NCBI GenBank assembly: GCA_964036045.1
Contig: OZ038381.1
Span: 145,771,596-145,835,595 of the forward strand
Direction: 5' to 3'
DNA length: 64,000 nucleotides
Source: Eutreptiella sp. 'Long Island Sound 2002'
Lineage: Eukaryota; Euglenozoa; Euglenophyceae; Eutreptiales; Eutreptiaceae
Shown: piece by piece, positions 53,891 to 63,165 of the stretch
How the letters are laid out: each line of letters begins with the position of its first letter
Numbering within the stretch: position 1 is the first letter of the stretch
Notes under the pieces: model-generated
What the model was told of the DNA's origin: nothing
The model's input: only the letters and a program-made list of their open reading frames with translations
Database searches by the model: none
Translations under genes and position numbers: made by a program

Positions 53891-55110
53891 CCCACTCCGC
53901 GCCCTGCACACGCCCCCCATCTCCATCCGCAGGCCTCCAAGACACCACCACAGCAACCCGAGGCCCATCTCTCACCCAAGAAGCCACCCGGCACCGCCCA
54001 GCCCGGCGGAGCCCAACCAGGGCCAACCATATGTCGACGTAGACGCGCAGGACCCAGGCAACCCATCCAGCCGACCCCCCTCGGACCGGGGGCACCCCCC
54101 CCTCACACCGGCCACCATCCTCGAACCCGACCTCCTCCGAGCAACCCTCCAAGGCAGGGCCCCGACCACCCCCCTGGGCTGGTACCGCCTACAAGAGGAC
54201 TGGACCAAGCTCACCGTCAAAGCCCTCCGGGACCTGACCACCCCAGGCAACGGCCTCCACGAGACGATCGTAGACCTCGTACTCTGGCGAGCCCGCAAAC
54301 ACACCCAGGGCCAGCACGTCTGGATCCCCCCCATCGAGTGGGGCCAGGCCCTGACACACGACACCAACATCAACGTCATGCGTCGAGGGACCGTATGCCT
54401 ACGATGGGCCCCAGCGGAGAAGGACCACCCAGCGGACCCGAACCGCCCGGAGCAGTGGGAACAGGCCACCGCACCAACCTGCGACACTGCCCTCCGCGCC
54501 GCCGGCCTCCGCACCCCAGACGACGACCTCCCCCCCCCTCCTACAGACAGTGAGCACCCCCCGCCGGAGGTCTGGGTTACAGTCCACGAGCGCGGGCACT
54601 ACTACGTGATGGCCGCTACGGCTACGTCCCCCAGCCCGCAATGGCTCGTCAAAGGGACAGACACCATGCTCGCCCCAGGGACCGCCCCACCAGGGGCAGT
54701 AGGGGACCCCACCACCCAGCACAGGGGGCTCAGAAGCGTCCTCCAGCCAGGGGACAAGCCCCCAGCCTGCGCCCTGGCCCAAATCATCTCAGGGAAGGCG
54801 GGCTACCACCTGGGATTGGCCATGCTCTGCCTGACCCACTGGATCGAGCGCCGCTGGCCACCCACGGGGACCGTGCTCTGGATTTGGGCCATCCCAACCG
54901 CCCACACACAAGTCGAAGCGGGCCCGGACACGCGGCCAAACCCCCCCCCCAGACCGCAGCAATCCCTCACCTGCGGGTACCACGCCATCCACAGGGTCCT
55001 CAGCCGCGTGGGTCTTAGCCCAAAGCTAGCATACCCCCTTCCCACCACTGACCAAGAGGTCCACCAGATACGCAAGCTCGTCTGCGAAATCCTTGCCACG
55101 GCAGCAGAAG
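53862..55110 (+). CDS. ULP1/C48-like cysteine protease ORF of the LINE block
   Basis: ATG 53862 overlaps the end of the previous ORF by 29 bp in another frame. After a Pro-rich start come HVWIPPIEWGQAL (54318), VTVHERGHYYVMAAT...WLVKGTD near 54574-54660, a YHLGLAMLCLTHWIE helix, and QQSLTCGYHAIHRVL near 54958-55003. The order His ... Asp ... Gln-x-x-x-x-Cys-Gly matches the ULP1/adenain-type catalytic layout, with Cys at 54973 in a CG pair. Such proteases are known in Dualen/RandI LINEs. The frame continues as Pro-rich sequence to 55787, where the true reading probably shifts. Activity is inferred. Confidence 0.55.
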
Positions 55111-55501
55111 ACAGCAAGCTTCTCCTCCAAACCGCCCGGCCTACAGCTGGCCACGCAAGCGCGCCGCGGCGAGCGGACACATACACCGACACAACACACC
55201 CCACCACACAATACCCGCCCATGCCCCTCCCCTCTCGCTGCTCACCCAGAGACCCACACACGCCCACCATCGCGCGCACCCCCGGGCCCCGCGACACTGC
55301 CTTCCCCCACCCACCCGAACACCAGCACACGCCTGCCAAACACCTACCCGCCGGATACCCCTCACCACCCCCCACACTCGACAACCCGCACACACCCGCC
55401 GAGAGCCCCGCGCCCCGCGGCACGCCCACCCCACCCAATGGCCCGCCCACGCCCCCCGCACACACCCCAGAAGACCCAGGCCCACCCCCCCCGGCCCCTG
55501 A

Positions 55502-56062
55502 ATGCAGCCCACGCAAACTGTTCCCCCCCGCGGACGCCAACCCACACAACCTCACACATTACAGGATCCCGGCCCAGCCAAGCCCAGAAGGAGAAGGCCA
55601 CAGCCCCGCGCCTCCCTCCAACGATGCTGCCAACCAGATTGGCCCGCCGGACACACCAAATGCATCTGCAGCCACACGGAAGAAGAAACATGGGACCACT
55701 TCAAGGTGTGCCCCCTGTACAGAGGACTGGACACCCTCACAGACTGGAACCCAACCCACACCATCGCACAGCACGCCGGATGGCTGACGCATTCCCCGGC
55801 GACCCAACAACTCACCACCGTCCTCAAGCAGACGGAGGTGCTCGAGGCAGTCCGCAGGGGACTCGTCCCCACTGCCGTCTACACCTTGCTACGCACCCAC
55901 GCGGAGGACCCCCAGGCCACGGCGGCGCACATGCAGCGGACGGCCGTTGCCAAGACGGCGGAGCAGCTCACATACCGCACCCACAAATACCTGCAGCATG
56001 CGGCAACCCTGCCCCCAACAGACCAAGCCCACCTCCTCAAACTCCTGTTCTACCAACCATGA
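55502..56062 (+). CDS. LINE C-terminal region with zinc finger (copy 3)
   Basis: A frame overlapping the end of the protease ORF. It encodes CICSHTEEETWDHFKVCPLY near 55660-55720, equivalent to the finger of copy 2, then a helical tail ending KLLFYQP at 56062. No internal stop. The N-terminal 60 codons are Pro/Arg-rich and may not be real; upstream RNase H is absent, so this is a fusion or a truncated copy. Confidence 0.55.
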   Translation: MQPTQTVPPRGRQPTQPHTLQDPGPAKPRRRRPQPRASLQRCCQPDWPAGHTKCICSHTEEETWDHFKVCPLYRGLDTLTDWNPTHTIAQHAGWLTHSPATQQLTTVLKQTEVLEAVRRGLVPTAVYTLLRTHAEDPQATAAHMQRTAVAKTAEQLTYRTHKYLQHAATLPPTDQAHLLKLLFYQP

Positions 56063-57010
56063 GAACCTACCCCGTGACATACCAACACGGAACCCCCACC
56101 ACGTCTACACACCGTCCACCGAGCACAGCACTGGCACAGCACACACGGGCACCACAGGCACCGCACACACTCCCACCAGCATGCGCGCGCCACCAGCCCC
56201 CATCCCCCCACGCCGCCGTCCGTCCACAGGTACCACCAACCACCAGCCACCGCATGTCCCCTCTGCGTTCGCCAGCGGCTACCACAGACAGCCCTGCCCT
56301 GCAACCCAGACCACTGGGTCTGCCTGGGAGCCGCGCACCGCCTCACCCACTGCCCCCACTGCGGGGTCCTCAACCCCTGCCACCGCGAGCGGCCCGCGGC
56401 CCCAGCCGCACCCCCCCCCCGCCAGCCACCCCAGCTTCTTCGGGTTCCTCACCGACACCCTCCGGGACCAACTGGGAGGGTACTACGTGGCGGACGCGGC
56501 GGACCACACATGGACCATAGCCGTGGCCACGGGCAGCACACCCCTGCCCCCCCACAGCCCACCCCTACGCCACAGCCGAGGCGGCTTAAACGTGGCGGCC
56601 CGCCACATCCTCCTCGCCCTATACCTCCACCACCGAGACCTACACCTCCCAGACCCACAACTCCCGGCCCCCCAAGCAGCAGCCCTGACGCATGAAGCGT
56701 GGGCCGACACGGCACCAGAGGAGATAGCAGCCTACCTCCGAATCAGTTGCCGCCGGTTCAAACACGCCCTCGGCCGACGGAAGGGAACACCATACCCACT
56801 CAGCGCACTCCTCTACCCGGCACACCACCCCCGCCCCGCACAACAGAAGCCCCCGGAGGGCTGGGCGTCTTTTCGGGACGCCCACCTGGCCGCCCCCGAC
56901 GAGGCCACCGCCACGCGGATGGGCCTCACGGACCAGGAAACCTACGTCAGAGGCCTCAAGACGAGCCTCCAAGAGGCACACCGCTGGCACGCCCGCTCCC
57001 CGTCGCCCCC
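56063..57010 (+). pseudogene. Zinc-finger (PHD/RING-like) plus unknown domain
   Basis: In one frame 56255-56400 encodes CPLC...CNPDHWVC...THCPHCGVLNPCHRE, a Cys/His-rich site ending CPHC-x4-C, like CTQC-x4-C at 12680. A run of ten C (56411-56420) then shifts the frame, and a coding-like domain follows (FFGFLTDTLRDQLGGYYVAD to TYVRGLKTSLQEAHRWH at 56995). The function is unknown; position before a ULP-like domain is the same as in the first LINE block. Confidence 0.5.
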
Positions 57011-58300
57011 ACGGGGACAGGGGGGTTCACCCGCCCCCGACACCCACCAGGCCAAGAAGACCAAGACAGGTCAGGGGGCCCGCCAACGCGCCCGCCAGCA
57101 GGGCGCGACGCCCCGACCAGGGCCCGGGTCCAGCCACACCGCACCGCCCCACGCCCAGACCCCCGGGGCACACCAACAACACCGCCACCGCCAGCGCCCA
57201 CCACCACCACCGTACCGCAGCACCCAAACCCTGCAGCCCAGTCAGCCACCACCGCCCACACACGTCCACACCATGCCAGGACCACTGTACGCGCAGAGCC
57301 AGGGGACATGGCACCACCAACACCACCACCACGCCCCCGTCCCTCCCAACCCCTACCCCCTAATGCCCCCATGCTACAGCGACCCCCACCAGCTACATCC
57401 CCACCACGCGCCAGCACAACCAGGCCCCGCGAACCACCCACCCCACATAGCGCACATCACCGCACCACACCATCACGTATTCCACCACCACCAGCCCCTG
57501 CCACCACACCGACCAACGCCGGGGTACCACACACAACCGGCACACCCTCCACGACACCACCACGCGGTCCAGCACCACCCGCCGCCCCCGCTACACGGGC
57601 CCACGACATACGAGCCACGGTACACCCCCATGGACCCGCGAGGAGCTGCGCACGCACACCAGCAACACCAGGGCCTAGTAGGAGCGCCCCACCACCACCA
57701 ACAGCCCCCCCACCCACACCCCATACCAGCGAGCACCATCCACCAGCAGCCACCCATCACATACGGACCACAGCCCCACCCGGGGGCTCATGCGGCCGCC
57801 TCCCACCCGCACCCCGGCACCACAACCAGTCAAGAACCGCAAGGGGCACACGGCGCACACACGCAACACCCACACGACGCACAGGGACGTCCGGACCCCC
57901 CGCCAGCACAACACCCACCCCCGCCCCCCCCACCCCACCACCACCAGCAGCCCCCCCACCCACACCCCATACCAGCGAGCACCATCCACCAGCAGCCACC
58001 CATTACATACGGACCACAGCCCCACCCGGACGCTCATGCGGACGCCTCCCACCCACACCCCGGCACCACAACCAGTCAAGAACCGCAAGGGCCGCACGGC
58101 GCACACACGCAACACCCACACGACCCACAGGGACGCCCAGACCCCCAGCCAGCACAACACCCACCCCCGCCCCCCCCACCACCAACAGCGCCACCCCCAC
58201 ACAACCCCCCCCCCCGCCCCCCCCCCGAGACCAGGCCACGGACACAGCACGCGGCAGCCAGCACCAGCCAATTGACGTGGATACCCCCGCCGACACACGC
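57011..58300 (+). other. His/Pro/Gln-rich linker with in-frame duplication
   Basis: Continues the 56440 frame to about 58270. It includes a 246-bp (82-codon) tandem duplication, units starting near 57723 and 57969. C-runs at 58205-58235 mark the change to the next frame. Confidence 0.5.
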
Positions 58301-58429
58301 CACCGCGAATCCCCCCTCCCGCGACCGCCACAAGAGACCCCATCACCGGACCCCACGCGCGACAACGACGACCACCCCCCCCAACCCACACCACCCCCCC
58401 CATCACACCCCGCACCACCAGTCGCCGCA

Positions 58430-59530
58430 CCGGCCGAACCCTACGCCCTACACAACCCCGCAGCGGTACGGCAGCACCTCCGGGGACTCGGGGAACAGGA
58501 CGTCGTGCTGTACCTCCGCACCTCCGGCACCAGCACCCCAATCCGGGCGGCCACCCTGGTCCAGGCGGCCACCCTGGGGGAAGACGTCAGAGACATCCTC
58601 TTCGACGCCTTCCTCCACGTCGCCCGACACGAGCGCCCCCCACGCGCGTCCCCAGACGGCGAGAGCCCGCCCCCCACGGGGAGCCGGATCTGGGTGCCCC
58701 CCATCGACTGGGGGCGACACCTGGTCGGACACCCCGTGCCGGGGCGGGTGGACACCAAGGGCCGCACCCGCTACCACGAGCCCGACATGGCCCACCCTCG
58801 ACCCGACGCCACCCCCGACAGCACCAAAGAGTGGGAGCGGGAAACATGGGTAGCCCGGATGGCCTCCCTGAGCAACTTCCGGCACCACGTCCTGGGGGAC
58901 ATCCCCACCCCCAACGAGCAGCAGCCAGCCCCCTCCACGTACATGACCCTCATGTACAATCTGCACTACACCCTCTCCACCACCACCTACGACGCACCCA
59001 CAGACCACTGGGTGGTACAAGGCACCGACTCCCTCCTCCCCGCCGACTACACCCCCCCCCCACACAACCAAGGCCCCGACACGTACGCCAGGGGGGACGA
59101 CGCAGAGGACCCCCACATCTGGGGCACGTGGGAACCCAAATCCCTGGACACGCTGCTCTCCATCCGCAGCGGCTACCAGGCCCTTGGTAGGGCGATGTTT
59201 TGCCTCGCCAAGTGGACCCAACGGACCTGGGGGATCCCCACGGACCGATGGGTGTGGGTGGTCACGCTGCGCCCCCAGCAGAGGGAAGCCCCCCCAACCC
59301 GCAGGGGACCCACCCCCCCACGCCCCACCACCCTACAACTATGCCCGTACATCCTGGCAGCCCGCCTCATGACGCTGCTGTGGCCGGGCCCCCACACCCC
59401 CACCCAAAACTACCCCCACCTCACAGAGGAGGACATGCCCGGCATCCAGCGATGCTTCTTCCAGACCCTCGACTCCCTCCAGCAAACACACCCGCACGTC
59501 CTGGAGCAGATATGGCCAGCCCCCGGGTAA
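58430..59530 (+). pseudogene. Degenerate ULP1-like domain, copy 3
   Basis: Frame ending at TAA 59530. It aligns with the 53862 ORF: RIWVPPIDWGRHL vs HVWIPPIEWGQAL; NLHYTLSTTT...WVVQGTD vs the HYYVMAAT...WLVKGTD block; SGYQALGRAMFCLAKW vs AGYHLGLAMLCLTHW; LQLCPYILAARL vs SLTCGYHAIHRV. His and Cys remain, but the Gln position and the Gly after Cys are changed, so it may be structural rather than catalytic. No stops over 360 codons suggests selection or recent decay. Confidence 0.5.
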
Positions 59531-59689
59531 CCCACGTGCCCGCGCAGCCGAGACGACGCCGCCACGCCAGCACCAGCACGCACGGATCACCAGGGAAAAC
59601 GCGCGCACACGACCGATGCCCGAACCTGCACCCTCGTTCTCGCTACTTACAGGACCAAGCATCATACGCCCGCCCCTGAGGCCCAGGAC

Positions 59690-60985
59690 CCTCCGCCGTC
59701 TCCCACAGCCCTCTCCTCCGCCTCCGACTCCACAACCTCCACCACCGCGACCACGTCATCCACCACCACCACCACGTCCTCATCCAGCACTCCACCCCCC
59801 AGGCCGCGGGGGACACCTCCGAAACGGGCCTCCAAACCCGCCCCCACCGCGAGCAGCCCCGCCGCCGACAAGGCCCACGCCCCGACGAAGCCCACACCCA
59901 CGACCCAGCCGAAGCCCAAGACCGCCGCCAAACGGCCAGCCAAACCCGTCAGCACGCCACGACCGCAACCCGCAGCCAAGCCCAAACGCAAGCCCAAACC
60001 CGGCGCCACGACGGCAGCGCGAGCCCGGCCCCCCGAGGACTTCCTCTACGACATCCGGCCCCAGCCGTCCCAGGCCCGAAGGCAGCAGCGCCCAGCGCGG
60101 CGCCCCCCACCCGTCACCGACGCCACCGCCACCACCTTCATGGCAGAGCGCGCCGCGGCCGAAGTGCGACGCACCTCGTCCTGCCACCTCTCAAAGCCCG
60201 CACCCCAGGCCCACAGACCGCTCCCGACCAAGCCAGAACGACGCCAGGGTCCACCAGCAGCGTCCCCGCCCCCCTACCGGCCCTCGATGACAGCCTACAT
60301 GCAACGCATGCCCCACTACCGCCGCCGCCGCGAATCCCCGCCCAACCCCGAGGCGGAGACCGTACGCGCACACCCGCGGGTCCACATCCGCGTGCACCCC
60401 CAATCCCCACGCACCCCCACGGAACAGGACTACGAGGAATCCCCCAGGCCCGCCACCGCCGCCGGTCACCACGACCCTGTCACACCCACCCACGCCCACT
60501 CCTCCGCCCAAGACCGCAGACCCGCCCAGGAACAGTGGTGGCAGCGCTGGACCCACACGCAGCTCTGGGAGCTGCGGAAGTGGGCCCGGGGAGAGCCCTC
60601 CCTCGAGGGCCTAGTCCATCAGCCCCGCAAGGGGTCGGTGGAGAACTGCCGCCTCCGGCCGGCGGGGGGGTGGATGCCGCAGGCCGCATGGGAAGCCATG
60701 CTGGCCGATGCGCTCCACCCCCTGGGAGTCCAGCCCCGCAACCTCCCCGCGCCCCAGGACCACCCGTATGTCCTCAGGCGCCTGCGGGAGACCCTCCAGG
60801 AAACGCAGCGAGACGGCATCCGCCTGTGGGACATCACCCAAAGCCCAGCCCCGCACGCACACACCCCCTCACCACCCCACAAGCGTCGGCGCACCGACAC
60901 CGGCGACACCCACAGCACCCCAGGAGCCCTGCGCGCCACACAACACGATGCGCCTGACCCCCCGACCAGCGGCGCCGCCATCTAA
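59690..60985 (+). CDS. Basic gag-like ORF with Trp-rich module (copy 3)
   Basis: One frame is open to TAA 60985; the first ATG is 60140, but coding character begins near 59690 with a Ser/Thr run, then a Lys/Pro/Ala stretch like a histone H1 tail (KPKTAAKRPAKPVSTP). A FLYDIRPQPSQARRQQRPA block follows. Near 60540 comes the conserved module: QLWELRKWARG, then AGGWMPQAAWEAMLADALHP. A basic tail (HKRRRTD) follows. The likely role is nucleic-acid binding in a ribonucleoprotein particle, inferred from composition and position only. Confidence 0.45.
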   Translation, partial: PPPSPTALSSASDSTTSTTATTSSTTTTTSSSSTPPPRPRGTPPKRASKPAPTASSPAADKAHAPTKPTPTTQPKPKTAAKRPAKPVSTPRPQPAAKPKRKPKPGATTAARARPPEDFLYDIRPQPSQARRQQRPARRPPPVTDATATTFMAERAAAEVRRTSSCHLSKPAPQAHRPLPTKPERRQGPPAASPPPYRPSMTAYMQRMPHYRRRRESPPNPEAETVRAHPRVHIRVHPQSPRTPTEQDYEESPRPATAAGHHDPVTPTHAHSSAQDRRPAQEQWWQRWTHTQLWELRKWARGEPSLEGLVHQPRKGSVENCRLRPAGGWMPQAAWEAMLADALHPLGVQPRNLPAPQDHPYVLRRLRETLQETQRDGIRLWDITQSPAPHAHTPSPPHKRRRTDTGDTHSTPGALRATQHDAPDPPTSGAAI

Positions 60986-61268
60986 CCCCGTTACCCAGCA
61001 AACCACCACCACGGGGCGCCACGCCAGGCCCCGCCCAGAAGTCACCAAACAAACCGGACGCCGAAGGAAGCCAACGCACACGACAACGAGCACCACTACG
61101 CCCAAAGGCGCCGAACCCAGGCCCGCTACGGTGGGCTCCTCTCCACCCTCAGCACGACACACACGTCGCTGGCGTCACTCCTCCGCCGTGCCCCCTCCAA
61201 CGCCACCGCCCCCCCCCCCCCCCCTCCCGCCGCACGTCCCCACGCCGCCCAGCACCCAGCCCCACACA

Positions 61269-61610
61269 ATGCGCCACAGCATCGCCCTAGACCGGCTCCT
61301 CCACCATCGCGCCACTTGGCACCTCACAGTAGACCGCCGTCCTGTGGTCCCGCTCCCCCCGGCACCGCTCCCGGGGCCGCACCCGGCCCAGTGCGTGTTC
61401 GCCCCCACGTCGCTGGCCGCGGACATCCTCCCGCTCCTCGCCGCCACCCCTCCCGGGCATCGCATACTGCTTGCCGCCAACCCCTCGGTCCTCAGTGAGG
61501 TCCTCATCGGGCACGCCGACGCCCTGCACGTGCGCCCGCTGCTGCCCAACCTGCACGCTGCGTACGCCCCCGGCACGCCCGCCGACCCCTCTGTGTGGGA
61601 CTCCCAGTGA
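61269..61610 (+). CDS. Small hypothetical ORF
   Basis: 113 codons from ATG 61269 to TGA 61608, not strongly low-complexity: HSIALDRLLHHRATWHL, then FAPTSLAADILPLLAATPPG and ADALHVRPLLPNLHAAYAPG. No recognised domain and no second copy seen. It is the last coding-like piece before the non-coding 3' region. Confidence 0.35.
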   Translation: MRHSIALDRLLHHRATWHLTVDRRPVVPLPPAPLPGPHPAQCVFAPTSLAADILPLLAATPPGHRILLAANPSVLSEVLIGHADALHVRPLLPNLHAAYAPGTPADPSVWDSQ

Positions 61611-62046
61611 GGCCACCGGCCACCGGCCGGCCCGCACGCACCACCCCGCACCCGCCTCGGGCGCACAACCCCGTGGACGCCGCTACCCACACGCCCGGCC
61701 CCGCGCAACCGCCTAACCGAGCCAGAACCCAAGCACAAATCAAACCCGAGCCACACCCCGAAACCGCTAACCCTTGACTCCTAACCAAGCCCGCCGAGGG
61801 AACAACGTAACCACAGCCCACACCCACAGCCCACACAGCCGCCTAACCAGCCAGCTCCAGAAGCAAAGAGACACCTCACCAAACCCACCCTGACCCAAGC
61901 CCGTGTACATCAGGACGCGCGAGCCGCACCCCTGGGGCGCGACCGCCGCCACAGCACCGACGACACACGCCAGAGGACACAACGCTATTGCACCGCCGCA
62001 CCAGCTGCCCGTGCCTGTGCCTGCAGTGTACGCACGCCCCTGTTTG

Positions 62047-62102
62047 TCTCTTTTTTTTTTTTTTTTTTTTTCTCAAAAAAAAAAACAAGTAAAAAAAAAA
62101 AA
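62047..62102. repeat. Poly-T / poly-A inverted tracts
   Basis: About 22 T, then TCTC, then 11 and 12 A separated by CAAGT. Able to fold back; it may be an internal relic of a poly(A)-tailed insertion. Confidence 0.8.
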
Positions 62103-62181
62103 CAAGCAGAAAAAACGAAAATTAGGGGGGGAGGAAGAGGGACACAACCACCCATGGCACACGCGCACCGCACACAGCACG

Positions 62182-62350
62182 CACACCGGTGAACAGGAGC
62201 CCAGTGGCCCAGGACACCGCACATGCAACACAACACACCGAGCGAGCGCACCGGTGAACAGGAGCCAGCTGGCCCAGGACACCGCAGACGCACCACAGCA
62301 AACCGCGCGGGCACACCGGTGAACAGGAGCCCAGCGGCCCAGGACACTGC
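62182..62350 (+). repeat. ~64-bp tandem repeat, 3 units
   Basis: CACCGGTGAACAGGAGCC(C)AG, then GGCCCAGGACAC(C/T)GCA, recurs near 62184, 62249 and 62313 with differing spacers. Confidence 0.85.
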
Positions 62351-62937
62351 ACACACGTAGGGCGGCCGAGGGACAGGAAAGAACCAATACCCCATGGGTC
62401 GGACGCACTGGGGCGACCCAGCCGACCCACCGGGCCAGCGGCAGGAGCGGTACTCCAAGGCCACTGGTCCGAGCCCGGCCAGGCTGCATCTGGGACCATG
62501 GCAAACGTCACCCGGAGCCATGGAAGCAACCGGTGACAGGCGAGCCGGTACACAGTCCAGGAGGGGGTCACCTGCCAAGCAGAGTGGCCCCGCAACTCAA
62601 GCCACAAGGGTGAGGCGGTCGTACCGTAGACAAGCGGGAGCAATACCCCTTGTGGTGAGAGATACTCCACACGGCTGGGCAGCCCCCCAGAGCTGCCACC
62701 CAAAGGAGGGGGCATGTGGCCCTACCCATGGACACATGTGGGGACACCCTCCCACCTGGGACACATGGACCGGGTGGCCGCGACAATGCCTTCCCAAGCA
62801 CATGCGGGAGCGGCTCAAGAGGCACCTGACATAGGGCAGTGGGAGGGACAGGACGTCCCCTTGGTAAGACCTTCTTCCTGCAATGTCAAAGGAGGCATCC
62901 CGAGCTCCCGAAGATACCTACCTACCTACCTACCTAC

Positions 62938-63165
62938 CTAAAAAGGGTGCAGATCACACAGACAAAATTGGTCTGTGAACGACTTCTTCATGGACAACCC
63001 TTACTATACGCTGTGAACGCAGCACTCCTTCCCTCCAAGCCCTGTCAGAGGAACGCGCGTGGGCGTCCCTGACAGGCAACAGTTGCCCAGCGGCGCTTTG
63101 TTTGCTTGCAATCTCACAGGGCCAATAGGGCTCCCGACTTGTTTGCCTGGCCATCCAGCAGCGTG
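62938..63165 (-). repeat. Duplicated segment X, right copy
   Basis: 228 bp matching 36052-36258 plus 36870-36890. Here it is uninterrupted and runs on into the rest of repeat Z. Confidence 0.85.
63031..63078 (-). repeat. Hairpin repeat h7
   Basis: Same stem as h6 (CCTGTCAG / CTGACAGG). Confidence 0.6.

Larger units (their letters stand above)
36891..62937 (+). mobile_element. Composite LINE-type block (Dualen/RandI-like), interrupted by gypsy element
   Basis: The block begins abruptly inside RNase H coding sequence, so its 5' end is truncated, and ends in a (CCTA)n tail at 62918-62937. It is flanked by the 228-bp X duplication. Excluding the gypsy insertion it holds about 12.8 kb of C/A-rich plus-strand sequence: two or three LINE C-terminal ends, two ULP1-like domains, a zinc finger, and low-complexity gag-like segments. 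Repetition of modules suggests fused or nested copies rather than one simple element. No LINE RT domain is present. Confidence 0.6.
61611..62937 (+). other. 3' non-coding region of the LINE block
   Basis: Contains a T-run and A-runs (62047-62102), a threefold repeat (62182-62350), and a terminal (CCTA)n tail at 62918-62937 that abuts the right copy of X. Confidence 0.6.
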
